Shown one piece after another: positions 53,701 through 62,046 of a stretch of 64,000 nucleotides of DNA. Under the pieces are notes generated by a model that saw only the letters and a list, made by a program, of their open reading frames with translations, was not told the DNA's origin and ran no database searches. Within the stretch, counting starts at the first letter, position 1, and each line of letters begins with the position of its first letter. Location of the stretch: NCBI RefSeq assembly GCF_001494635.1, contig NZ_LOJF01000010.1, forward strand, positions 186,001 through 250,000, given 5' to 3'. Made by a program: the position numbers and the translations under genes. This stretch comes from Tractidigestivibacter scatoligenes (GTDB taxonomy: Bacteria; Actinomycetota; Coriobacteriia; Coriobacteriales; Atopobiaceae).

Positions 53701-53999
53701 TGTGAGTTCGAGGCGGCCAGGATTCTGCTTGCCGAAGCGGCTAGGTGTGGGCTCTCGGGTGTTACGATTGCCTATGACTACCGTGGGGTTGCCGAGCTCT
53801 ACCTTGGCCTTCAGAAGGCGACAACCTCGGTTCCAAGGCCTACGTCCATGACGTCTCCGAGTTCATGGCAAATCATTCCGGCTTCAATCTGCGCTTCGTT
53901 TGGGTGCACTCGCATGATGGCAAGAGCGCGTTTGCCAAAAGGGGCAATGCCCTTGCGGACCAGCTTGCCAAGCAGGGCGCGGGTGGCGCTTGGGGCTAG
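53701..53999 (+). pseudogene. Frameshifted fragment of a second RNase H domain
   Basis: In one frame CEFEAARILLAEAARCGL and SGVTIAYDYRGVAELYLGLQ correspond to residues 101-140 of the large protein. Near 53820 the frame changes, and YVHDVSEFMANHSGFNLRFV, WVHSHDGKSAFAKRGNAL and ADQLAKQGAGG correspond to residues about 148-192, ending at TAG 53997-53999. The segment with the first catalytic Asp is missing. It is a broken paralogue, with sequence clearly diverged from the intact domain. Confidence 0.8.
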
Positions 54000-54082
54000 T
54001 CGGGGAAGTAGCAAACTGAGGGCCGAGAGTCTGCTGAGGGGTACCACTCGGCATTAGATGCCGTCCGGTGCCCGTGTACTTT

Positions 54083-54200
54083 TCCGGGCAACTCAATCCC
54101 GTCGCGAGAACATCGACGTTCCCTTCCGCGGGATTTTCTTCCCCGGCAACGGAATCCCGTTGCCGGGGAAGAAAATCCCGCGGGCAACTCAGTCCCGCAG
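54083..54200. repeat. Short repeats of the CCCGTTGCC family, locus 4, with a perfect 26-bp palindrome
   Basis: CGGGCAACTCAATCCCGTCG at 54084-54103 is followed at 54127-54182 by perfect 26-base arms (starting CGCGGGATTTTCTTCCCC) around AATC, and by CGGGCAACTCAGTCCCG at 54181-54197. The palindrome ends seven bases from the stop codon of the aldolase gene, so it may act as its terminator. It bounds the right side of the island. Confidence 0.8.
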
Positions 54201-55235
54201 TAGCGCCACAAGCTCGTCAACGTCCTCATCGATGGTGGCCCAGCTCGTTGCCAGCCGCACTGCCGTCCGGCCGTCGGCCAAGTGCTCCCAGAAGCTCATC
54301 TCGACGCGCTCCGAAAGGTGCACGTACTGCTTCTCGTCCAGCGCGACAAACACCTGGTTGGTCTGCTGCGGATACATAAGCTCGCAACCAGCGTCATCGA
54401 ACGCCCGCGCGATTCGCCGAGCCTGCTCTACGGCACGTTGGCCAATCTGCTGGTAGAGGCCATCGGAGAAAAGCGTCTCAAACTGAATGCCTGCAACCAT
54501 TCCCTTGGCGAGAAGAGCTCCGCGACGCTTTACAAGCGTGAAGAAGTGGGGGCACGTCTCCGGCTTGGGGAAGACCACCGCTTCGCCGAGAAGCGCCCCG
54601 CACTTTGTGCCGCCAATGTAGAAGGCGTCGGCAAGGCGGGCCAGGTCGGCAAGAGTCACGTCGTTTGCCGGCGCCGCCAGCGCGTACGCCAGTCGCGCGC
54701 CGTCAACGTAGAGTCGCATGTCGTGCTTGTCGCATGCTGCCCGCAACGCGATAAGCTCGCGCAGCGAGTAGAGCGTGCCGTACTCGGTTGGCTGGGAGAT
54801 ATACACCAGCCCCGGCATGACCATGTGGTCGCGGTTCTCGTCCTGCTCCCACGACGTTGCCAGGGCATCCACGTCGGCGGCCCCCAGCTTTCCGTCTGTC
54901 TCGGGCAGCTGGATAACCTTGTGCCCGCAGGCCTCGATCGCCCCGGCCTCGTGGACGCTTACGTGGCCCGAGCTCGCCGCGACGACGCCTTGCCAGGGGG
55001 CGAGAAGCGCATCAATCGTGACGGCATTCGCCTGCGTGCCCCCTACCAGGAAGTGGACCTCCGCCTGCGGCGCACTGCAGACATCGCAGATGAACTTGCG
55101 TGCGTGCTCGCTGTGGGCGTCCATCCCGTATCCGGCGTTGGCCTCCATGTTCGCGGCGGCCAGGCGCTCGAGGATGCGCGGGTGCGCACCCTGCTGGTAG
55201 TCGGATGCAAATGGCAGTCTCTTCTCGGTGGTCAT
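54189..55235 (-). CDS. Threonine aldolase-like PLP enzyme (beta-eliminating lyase family)
   Basis: A 348-residue fold-type I PLP enzyme. Family parts are FASDYQQGAHPRILERLAAANME, NAGYGMDAHSEHARKFI, FLVGGTQANAVTIDALL, HVSVHEAGAIEACGHKVI, the PLP aspartate in LYVDGARLAYAL and the Schiff-base lysine in YIGGTKCGALLGEA. Low-specificity L-threonine aldolase (threonine to glycine and acetaldehyde) is the most likely activity. AGGAAGGAATT precedes the ATG at 55235. It is transcribed toward the repeat cluster. Confidence 0.87.
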   Translation of the reverse strand: MTTEKRLPFASDYQQGAHPRILERLAAANMEANAGYGMDAHSEHARKFICDVCSAPQAEVHFLVGGTQANAVTIDALLAPWQGVVAASSGHVSVHEAGAIEACGHKVIQLPETDGKLGAADVDALATSWEQDENRDHMVMPGLVYISQPTEYGTLYSLRELIALRAACDKHDMRLYVDGARLAYALAAPANDVTLADLARLADAFYIGGTKCGALLGEAVVFPKPETCPHFFTLVKRRGALLAKGMVAGIQFETLFSDGLYQQIGQRAVEQARRIARAFDDAGCELMYPQQTNQVFVALDEKQYVHLSERVEMSFWEHLADGRTAVRLATSWATIDEDVDELVALLRD

Positions 55236-55377
55236 CGTAATTCCTTCCTGCAAGGTCAACCGGACCCATAGGGTGGTGTGTCAAGTCCAAAACAGTGCTG
55301 TGGTACCGCGTTGGGCCTTGACCCTGATATGCTCTCTTGAGGTTACCTAATACAGGCGACAAGCAAAGGAGCTCCTC

Positions 55378-56271
55378 ATGGCCATGATCATACTTATCGT
55401 CATTATTGCGGTTCTCGTGCTCTCGACGGGCTACGTCGTGCGCCAGCAGCATGTCGCGGTGATCGAGCGCCTGGGCAAGTTCCACGGGTTTGCCGGACCG
55501 GGCTTTCACGTGAAGTTCCCCTTTATTGACGTCACGCGCGACGTGAGCCTCATGACCGAGGACGAGCACATGACCTTTGATGCCAAGACATCGGATAACG
55601 TGACTATCGAGCTGGACGTCTCCATCCAGTACCACGTGGATTACGGCGACGTCGAGAAGGGCGCGGATTCTGGCGTCTATCGCAGCTTCTATACGCTGCA
55701 GGATCCCGTTGGGCAGATGCAGGACTACCTGGCCGACGCACTGCGCTCGCAGATTCCCGCGCGCACGCTTGACGAGGTCTTCTCCGAGAAGGACGCCATT
55801 GCCCACGCGATCGACGAGGTCGTTGCCGCCAAGATGCTCGACTACGGCTACGTGCTGGTGACCACCCTCATCACGCGAATTAAGCTCCCCAAGGAGGTTC
55901 AGGAGTCGATGAACCACATCATCGCCTCGAAGAACAACCTCGAGAGTGCGACCAACGACGCCAACGCGGCCAAGGCAAAGACCGTCATTGCGGCGCAGGC
56001 CAAAGCCGAGGCAATGGCAGCCGAGGGCAAGGGTATCGCCGACCAGCGCGTTGCCATCGCGCGCGGCATCAAGGACTCCATCGACACCATCCGCGAGTCC
56101 GGCGTGACCGAGGAAGAGGCCAACCGCCTCTTCGAGTTCACGCAGTGGACGGACATGATGAACAACTACGCCGCAAGCGGCAAGGCTACCACGGTGCTGC
56201 TGCCCGAGGACTTCGACCAAAGCGGCGTCTTCAAGAGCATCGTCGCTGGTAAGAAGGCCGGGGAGAAGTAG
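55378..56271 (+). CDS. SPFH/Band 7 (stomatin-like) membrane protein
   Basis: A 297-residue protein with one N-terminal membrane helix (about 3-18, MIILIVIIAVLVLSTG), then a Band 7 domain (VVRQQHVAVIERLGKFHGFAGPGFHVKFPFID ... TSDNVTIELDVSIQYHV) and a long coiled region (NNLESATNDANAAKAKTVIAAQAKAEAMAAEGKG). Such proteins form oligomeric membrane microdomain scaffolds and often regulate proteases like FtsH. Monocistronic; AAAGGAGCTCCTC precedes the start. Confidence 0.9.
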   Translation: MAMIILIVIIAVLVLSTGYVVRQQHVAVIERLGKFHGFAGPGFHVKFPFIDVTRDVSLMTEDEHMTFDAKTSDNVTIELDVSIQYHVDYGDVEKGADSGVYRSFYTLQDPVGQMQDYLADALRSQIPARTLDEVFSEKDAIAHAIDEVVAAKMLDYGYVLVTTLITRIKLPKEVQESMNHIIASKNNLESATNDANAAKAKTVIAAQAKAEAMAAEGKGIADQRVAIARGIKDSIDTIRESGVTEEEANRLFEFTQWTDMMNNYAASGKATTVLLPEDFDQSGVFKSIVAGKKAGEK

Positions 56272-56396
56272 GCGAGAAGGCCGCAGGGCAGTGGGCGCCG
56301 CAGCGGGCGTTGCGGCGGGCGTTGCGGCGGGCGGCGGGCTTGGGCGCAGCCGGGTGCCGTCGGGGCTCCCCGCCGCTGCCTGGCGGCCTCGGAACC

Positions 56397-57047
56397 TTAG
56401 CTCTGCCTCAATCGGCACTCCAGGCGTTTGCTTACGGCGACAAGTGCCATCACGATTACGTAATAGATGACGGCGACGGCGATGAACGGCTCAAACGCGC
56501 GGTACGTGAGTGCTTGCACGCTCTGTGCCGCACGCATCATGTCCATGAGCCCGATGGTCGCCACAAGCGAAGAGCTCTTGAGCACCGTAATGACTTCGTT
56601 GACCAGAGCGGGGGCCACCGAGCGCAGCGCCTGCGGGATGATGATCTCCCACATCATGAGGTGGTAGGGGAGACCCAGTGCCCGCGCGGCGTCGTATTGA
56701 CCGCGATCGACCCCCTCGATGCCCCCGCGCACGGTCTCGGAGACGGTGGCGGATCCGTTGAGTCCCAGCGTGAGCACCGAGGCGGCAAACATCGAGATCT
56801 TGTACCCGGTGAGCTGCGGCGTTGCGAAGTACGCAATGAAGAGCAGCACGATGAGGGGAATCCCGCGGAAGATCGATGTGTAGAAGTCGAGCACCACGCG
56901 GAGCGGCTTGCACGGCAGCACCTTGAGCACGGCGATGAGAAATCCCAGCACAAAGGCCAATACCAGGGCGGCTGCCGTCACCTCAAGGGTGACGGCGAGC
57001 CCGCTCAAGAACATGGGAGCATATGGTTCGATGACCGAGAAGTTCAT
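56397..57047 (-). CDS. Amino-acid ABC transporter permease
   Basis: A 216-residue HisM/GlnP-type permease with about five membrane helices. It begins near FLSGLAVTLEVTAAALVLAFVLG, has the FRGIPLIVLLFIAYFA segment and the coupling EAA-like loop DAARALGLPYHLMMWEIIIPQALRSVAPALVNEVI. Located 12 bases after the binding-protein gene on the same strand, so they form an operon. The ATP-binding subunit expected for this family is not encoded in the window. Confidence 0.9.
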   Translation of the reverse strand: MNFSVIEPYAPMFLSGLAVTLEVTAAALVLAFVLGFLIAVLKVLPCKPLRVVLDFYTSIFRGIPLIVLLFIAYFATPQLTGYKISMFAASVLTLGLNGSATVSETVRGGIEGVDRGQYDAARALGLPYHLMMWEIIIPQALRSVAPALVNEVITVLKSSSLVATIGLMDMMRAAQSVQALTYRAFEPFIAVAVIYYVIVMALVAVSKRLECRLRQS

Positions 57048-57059
57048 GCCACTCTTTCG

Positions 57060-57992
57060 CTAGTTGGCGCTGGATGAACCCACGCCCTCGGTTGTAGAGC
57101 CAGATGCCGAGAAGTCACCGCCCCATTCGAAGTCTGGGCCAACGTAGGTGCCAATGAACTGGTCGATGGTTCCGTCCTCGAGCATCTCGCCGATGCATTG
57201 GTCGAAGGCGGCCACGAACGCTGCGCCCTTCGTGGCCATGACGCGGTAGACGCCCACGTAGTCCTTGGTCTCGTTTCGGTCGAGAAGGCCTAACACCAGG
57301 CCGTCGTTGGCGTCGCGCATGGACTGACCCTCGGCGCCGTCGCACACGTAGGCGTCGATGCGGCCGGCGAGAACCTCTTGCAGGCACTGGTCGCCGCCAT
57401 CGTAGGTGTGGACATCGGCATCTGGCAGGACGGCAGTGACAAACTTGTTCTGTACCGTGCCCGTGGTGCAGGCAATGCTCTTGCCTGCCAGGCCGTCGAT
57501 GCTTGTGATGGGGTCGCCTCCCAACGTGAGTACGCCAACGAGCGGCTGGTAGTAGCCGCGGGTGAAGTCATAGGTCTGCTCGCGCTCCGCGTTCGAGGAC
57601 ATGGCCATCGTGAAGGACGTGTCGCTTGCCTGGACGGAGGCAAGCGTTGCGGCAAACTCCTGCGGCTCGAAGTCGTAGGTGAAGCTAAGGCGGCTGGCCA
57701 TCTCGTCTGCTATGGCGATATCCAGGCCAACGACCTTCTGGGTGCCGTCTGACTGCATCTCGATGTAGCGGTATGGCGCAAAGGCGTCGTCGCCCACGAA
57801 GGTGAGGTGCTGGCCAGAGAGGTCATTTGTCGCGGCGCCACTTGTGGCTGACGTGTCCGTGGCACTACTCGTGCCATCGCCCTGCTGCGTGCCGCCACAT
57901 CCCGCAAGAGCCAGCGGCGCAAGGGCTGCTCCTGCTGCCATCACGCCGAGAAAAGATCTGCGATTCAAGGTGCTGCTATGTCTGGTGCGCAT
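57060..57992 (-). CDS. Amino-acid ABC transporter substrate-binding lipoprotein
   Basis: A 310-residue extracytoplasmic solute-binding protein (SBP_bac_3). The signal has a Tat-like LNRRSFLGVMAAGAALAPL and lipobox LAGC, followed by a Gly/Ser/Thr-rich linker. The binding domain begins HLTFVGDDAFAPYRYIEMQSDG and includes VVGLDIAIADEMASRL, DLAGK-like LAGKSIACTTGTVQNKF and AYVCDGAEGQSM. The start at 57992 has GGAG upstream; an in-frame ATG at 58016 lacks a site. A TACAAT (minus strand, 58028-58033) may be the -10 box. The C-terminus is low-complexity (SASGSTTEGVGSSSAN). Polar amino acids are the likely ligand. Confidence 0.9.
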   Translation of the reverse strand: MRTRHSSTLNRRSFLGVMAAGAALAPLALAGCGGTQQGDGTSSATDTSATSGAATNDLSGQHLTFVGDDAFAPYRYIEMQSDGTQKVVGLDIAIADEMASRLSFTYDFEPQEFAATLASVQASDTSFTMAMSSNAEREQTYDFTRGYYQPLVGVLTLGGDPITSIDGLAGKSIACTTGTVQNKFVTAVLPDADVHTYDGGDQCLQEVLAGRIDAYVCDGAEGQSMRDANDGLVLGLLDRNETKDYVGVYRVMATKGAAFVAAFDQCIGEMLEDGTIDQFIGTYVGPDFEWGGDFSASGSTTEGVGSSSAN

Positions 57993-58163
57993 CCACTGTT
58001 CTCCAAAAGTTGACATCAGTGCTAGTCATTGTAGCCCACTAATAATCCCAGTCGATTAGTAGGATACAAAGTGGAAGCTTTGCATCGGTTGGCTTCGGAT
58101 GAGGTGACATCGGAGGGGTCGCTGTGAGTGCCGGGGGCTAACCGGGTGGGCCGGTGCCGCAAA

Positions 58164-58192
58164 GCGGCGCCCGGCCAAGGCCGGACGCCGCC
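58164..58192 (-). terminator. Hairpin downstream of pepF
   Basis: GCGGCG-CCCGGCC and GGCCGG-ACGCCGC pair around AA, 50 bases past the pepF stop. The T-run on the minus side is only TTT, so it is a weak terminator candidate. Confidence 0.45.
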
Positions 58193-58241
58193 AGGGGTGA
58201 CGCAATGGCGAGGGTCCTCGCCGTGATGCGCTGTGCTTGCC

Positions 58242-60032
58242 CTAGAGTTCGTCTCGAAGCTGGTCAACAAGCTGGGAGAAGTACGTCAGCGCGTCTTCGA
58301 CCGGCTTGCTTGTGGCCATGTCCACGCCGGCGCCTCGCAGGAGCTCGATGGGAGGCTTGCTCGAGCCGCCCTTGAGGCAGCCCAGGTAGTCCTTCACCGC
58401 AGGCGCACCCTCGGCAAGGATGCGGTTCGAGATGGCGATGGCGGCAGCGTAGCTCGTCGCGTACTGGTAGACGTAATAGCCGTAGTAGAAGTGCGGGATG
58501 CGTGCCCATTCCAGGCGTATCCCGTCATCCACGGTCACCGCGTCGCCAAAGTACTGCGCGTTGAGCTCGCCCCAGCGCTCGCAGAGGGCGTCCGCCGTGA
58601 CGCCGCGGCCGTCAGCGTTCATCTCATTCACGTCGCGCTCGAACTCGGCGAACATGCACTGGCGGTAGAGGGTGGCACGGAAGGACTCCACAAAGTTGTT
58701 GAGCACGTAGGCGTGGGTGGCAGGGTCCGTGGTGTGCTCGAGCAGGTAGTGCGAGAGCAGCGCCTCGTTGCAGGTGGAGGCAACCTCGGCCACGAAGATG
58801 GGATAGTCGCTGTAGGTAGGCGATTGCGTATGGCACGAGAGGTACGTGTGCACGGAGTGGCCCATCTCGTGCGCGAGCGTGAAGACGTCGTCAAGGCTTC
58901 CATCAAAGCTCGTGAGAATCACGGGATTGGTGCCGTAGGAGCCTGCGGAGTAGGCGCCAGAGCGCTTGCCGGGGGTCTCGTATACGTCGATCCAGCGCTG
59001 CTCGAGGCCCTGGCGCACGATGGCCAGGTAGTCCTCGCCAAGCGGTGCCAGTGCCTTCAGGATAAGGTCCCATGCCTCCTCGTAGGTGAAGGTAAGGTCC
59101 ACGGAGTCGACGAGGGGCACGTACATGTCCCAGAAGTGCAGCTCATCTACGTCCAGCACGTCCTTGCGCAGGCTTGCGTAGTTGTGGAGCGCGCCGAGGT
59201 TCCTGTGCACCGCGTCCACGAGGTTGTCGTAGACGGAGGTGGGAACCTCGTTGGCATCGAGGCAGTACTCGAGGGCGTCCTTGTAGCGGCGGGAGTCCGC
59301 AAAGAACTTGAGCTGCTTGACCTGGGCGGCGAGAAGCCCGGCGCAGGTGTTGCGGTGCGCGCCGTAGCTCGCGTAGACCGAGTCGAAGGCGGACTTGCGC
59401 AGCACGCGGTCGTGGCTGCGCTCGAGGCCAATAAAGCTGCCGTGGCTCACAGAGTGCTTCTCGCCCTTTGAGTCCGTGGCGTCCGCAAAGGTGAGGTCGG
59501 CATCGTTGAGCTGCGAGAACACGCGCTCGGGCTGGGCCGCCGCGTCACCGGCGCGTGCGAGGATCGCCTCCTCTGCCGCCGAGAGGCGGTGCGGGCGCAT
59601 GCGCAGCTCGCGCTCGATCGCGCGGCGGTAGTGCTCGAGGTCTGGCTCCTCGGCAAAGAAGGCGGCGAGCTTCTCGTCCGCCATGCCAAGAAGCTCTGCC
59701 GAGAACCACGAGCATGCTCCCTGCGTCTCCACCTCCAGGCCCATAACCTGGTCGGAGTAGACCTGGTAGCGTGCCACACGGGTGTCGACGTCGGCGCAGC
59801 GGTCGGCGTAGTTGCCCAGGCGACTGAGGGTGACGTTTGCCTCGTCCGAGAGGCGAAGGTAGGCAAGAAGGTCTGCCGCCGAGGCGCTCACACGCCCCTT
59901 GTAGGCCGCGAGCTTGCCGGGGAGGGCCTTGGCGTCCTCGAGCTGACGCTCGAAGTCCTTGTCGTCCGCGCACATGGACGAGAGGTCCCAACGGTACTTC
60001 TCGGGAATCTGGTCGCGCGACTGGTATTGCAT
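58242..60032 (-). CDS. pepF: Oligoendopeptidase F
   Basis: A 596-residue M3 zinc metallopeptidase that cuts short peptides in the cytosol. The zinc site is H388-EMGH-392 in LAHEMGHSVHTYLS, with the third ligand in FVAEVASTCNEALL. The N-terminal PepF domain starts YRWDLSSMCADDKDFERQL, and the C-terminal FYYGYYVYQYATSYAAAIAI is typical. AAGGAG precedes the start. The length matches the family. It may act with peptidase T in peptide use by this fermenter. Confidence 0.95.
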   Translation of the reverse strand: MQYQSRDQIPEKYRWDLSSMCADDKDFERQLEDAKALPGKLAAYKGRVSASAADLLAYLRLSDEANVTLSRLGNYADRCADVDTRVARYQVYSDQVMGLEVETQGACSWFSAELLGMADEKLAAFFAEEPDLEHYRRAIERELRMRPHRLSAAEEAILARAGDAAAQPERVFSQLNDADLTFADATDSKGEKHSVSHGSFIGLERSHDRVLRKSAFDSVYASYGAHRNTCAGLLAAQVKQLKFFADSRRYKDALEYCLDANEVPTSVYDNLVDAVHRNLGALHNYASLRKDVLDVDELHFWDMYVPLVDSVDLTFTYEEAWDLILKALAPLGEDYLAIVRQGLEQRWIDVYETPGKRSGAYSAGSYGTNPVILTSFDGSLDDVFTLAHEMGHSVHTYLSCHTQSPTYSDYPIFVAEVASTCNEALLSHYLLEHTTDPATHAYVLNNFVESFRATLYRQCMFAEFERDVNEMNADGRGVTADALCERWGELNAQYFGDAVTVDDGIRLEWARIPHFYYGYYVYQYATSYAAAIAISNRILAEGAPAVKDYLGCLKGGSSKPPIELLRGAGVDMATSKPVEDALTYFSQLVDQLRDEL

Positions 60033-60135
60033 ACGTGCTCCTTAGGGTGGAGTTCTTTCAGACTTTCCCATGGTACACGCTGGGGCGCGCGGCGGGCGAG
60101 GCGCAGGCGCGGCGTGGCCGTCGGCTGGCAGGCGG

Positions 60136-60648
60136 TTACGCGCGGGCGGGAAGCTGCGCCACGGCCTCGGCAAGGATGTGGCCCTCCATGGCGTGGAGCA
60201 GCTCGTTGAGCCAGAACCCCTCCCTGAGCTGCGGCGCATTGTCAAGCGCATACACGCGCAGTGTGTAGGTGTGGTCACAGTCGGGTGGCTGCGGCCCGTT
60301 GTAGCGGCAGGTGAGGAGCGGGTCGTGGCTGCCCACCAGGCGCGACGCCGACGAGTTTTTGCCTTGGACCATTCCGCCAAAGCGCCGATTGGAGGCATCT
60401 GCGGGGAACTCGGTTGCGCTTGCCGGAATGTCGCAGGCGCACCAGTGAATCCAAGGGAAGCCGCACACGGGAATGGAGTCGACGTCGTAGAAGACCACGG
60501 CCAGCGTTGCAGCGCCCTTGGGTACGCCCGTGATCTCGAGGGGGAACGATCGGGTTGGCGTGCCGGCATACAGGCCGGCTGGGTCGGCAAACTTCGCGTA
60601 GGCGTCGGGAATGTAGCCGTTCTCGTCGAGCTTCACATGCACGTCCAT
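60136..60648 (-). CDS. YbhB/YbcL-type PEBP (phosphatidylethanolamine-binding-like) protein
   Basis: A 170-residue protein. Family parts are FPLEITGVPKGAATLAVVFYDVDS, PWIHWCACDIPA, VGSHDPLLTCRYNGPQPPDCDHTYTLRVYAL and GHILAEA at the end. The bacterial PEBP role is undefined. CAGGAGG directly precedes the ATG at 60648, which rules out an upstream in-frame start. Separate from both neighbours. Confidence 0.9.
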   Translation of the reverse strand: MDVHVKLDENGYIPDAYAKFADPAGLYAGTPTRSFPLEITGVPKGAATLAVVFYDVDSIPVCGFPWIHWCACDIPASATEFPADASNRRFGGMVQGKNSSASRLVGSHDPLLTCRYNGPQPPDCDHTYTLRVYALDNAPQLREGFWLNELLHAMEGHILAEAVAQLPARA

Positions 60649-60939
60649 GGTTGCCTCCTGAGGTTGGGATGCCACGTGCCTCTCGCCAGTATTGTATCTG
60701 GCGCCAAGCTTCTTCGGTCATCGGGCGCGCCCCTTCGTGCTACCGCTACCACCTGCCGGGCTGCTGCCGCCCCGCCCCGGGCTCCGACGGGCGGGCGGTC
60801 CTGCATGCTAGAATTACCTCGCCTGACGCGAGGCCAACTTTCGGCCGGACGAAAGGCTCCGCGCTCGGCCGCGCGTGCGGCCACACCACAGACGAGAGGC
60901 GCCCACCCAGCGACGCCGACAACATGTGAGGAGAAATCC

Positions 60940-62034
60940 ATGCTCAAGAGCACCAACATCACCCGACGCCAGGCGCTTGCCGCACTCGGCTCCATCACCG
61001 CCGGGCTTGCGCTCGCTGCCTGCGGCACCGGTCAGACGGAGTCCACGGATGCGCCCTCTTCCAGCGATGCCTCGTCCTCCTCGGACGCCTCCGCCGCCTC
61101 CGAGGACGTGACCGTCCGCGTGGCATCCCTCAAGGGCCCCACCACCATTGGCCTGGTCTCGATGATGGATACCACCTCCGGTGTCCCCACCGAGGATGCC
61201 CCCACCGAGCCCGCCGAAGGCTCCACGGGCATCACCTACTCCTACACGATCTCCGGTGCGGCCGACCAGGTCCTGCCGCTGGTCATCCAGGGCGAGACAG
61301 ACATTGCTCTGGTGCCCTCCAACGTGGCTTCGGTCCTCTACAACAAGACCAACGGCGGCATTCGCGTGATCGACGTCAACACGCTGGGCGTGCTCTCTGT
61401 GGTCTCCGGGGACGCCTCCGTCGAGCAGTTCGAGGACCTCGCCGGCCACACCGTCTACCTCTCCGGTCAGGGAGCCACCCCCGAGTACACGCTCAACTAC
61501 TTGCTTGACCAGGCCGGGATCAGGGATCAGGTGACCATCGAGTTCAAGAGCGAGCACAGCGAGTGTGCGGCCGCCATCCAGGCAGACCCTACCGCCGTCG
61601 CCATCCTGCCCGAGCCCTTCACCACGGCAACGCTGGCCAAGGACTCCTCGCTCTCCGCGCCCGTGAGCCTCACTGACGTCTGGGATCGCTACGCCGGCGG
61701 CTCGGGCAGCCAGTTCGTGATGGGCGTGACCATCGCCCGCTCCGAGTTTGTGGACCAGCACCCCGCGGCCATCGCGGACTTCCTCTCTCGTCACGCCGAG
61801 TCCGTTGACACCGTGAACGGCGACCCGGCTGCAGCGGCGCCGCTCGTGGTGAAGGCCGGCATCGTGGCTAGCGAGGCCATTGCCGAGAAGGCCATCCCCA
61901 AGTGCAACATCGTGTGCACCACCGGCGAGGATATGCGCTCGGCGCTCTCCGGCTACCTGCAGGTTCTCTACGACGCCGATGCCTCCTCGGTGGGCGGCTC
62001 CCTTCCCGGCGACGACTTCTACTACGAGGCCTAG
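60940..62034 (+). CDS. ABC transporter substrate-binding lipoprotein (NMT1/SsuA-like)
   Basis: A 364-residue exported lipoprotein. Tat motif ITRRQALAALG, lipobox LAAC, then a Ser/Asp-rich linker. The binding domain has RVASLKGPTTIGLVSMMD, DIALVPSNVASVLYNK, VLSVVSGDASVEQFEDLAGHTVYLSG, ATPEYTLNYLLDQAGI and AILPEPFTTA, resembling binding proteins for aliphatic sulfonates, nitrate, taurine or thiamine precursors. GAGGAGAAAT precedes the ATG. The next gene, 12 bases on, encodes the matching permease-ATPase. Confidence 0.88.
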   Translation: MLKSTNITRRQALAALGSITAGLALAACGTGQTESTDAPSSSDASSSSDASAASEDVTVRVASLKGPTTIGLVSMMDTTSGVPTEDAPTEPAEGSTGITYSYTISGAADQVLPLVIQGETDIALVPSNVASVLYNKTNGGIRVIDVNTLGVLSVVSGDASVEQFEDLAGHTVYLSGQGATPEYTLNYLLDQAGIRDQVTIEFKSEHSECAAAIQADPTAVAILPEPFTTATLAKDSSLSAPVSLTDVWDRYAGGSGSQFVMGVTIARSEFVDQHPAAIADFLSRHAESVDTVNGDPAAAAPLVVKAGIVASEAIAEKAIPKCNIVCTTGEDMRSALSGYLQVLYDADASSVGGSLPGDDFYYEA

Positions 62035-62046
62035 GCCGCAACTAGG

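Noticed and set aside
54127-54182. Insertion-sequence terminal repeats
   Set aside because: The arms are separated by only four bases, so it is one palindrome, not the ends of an element, and no transposase is present.
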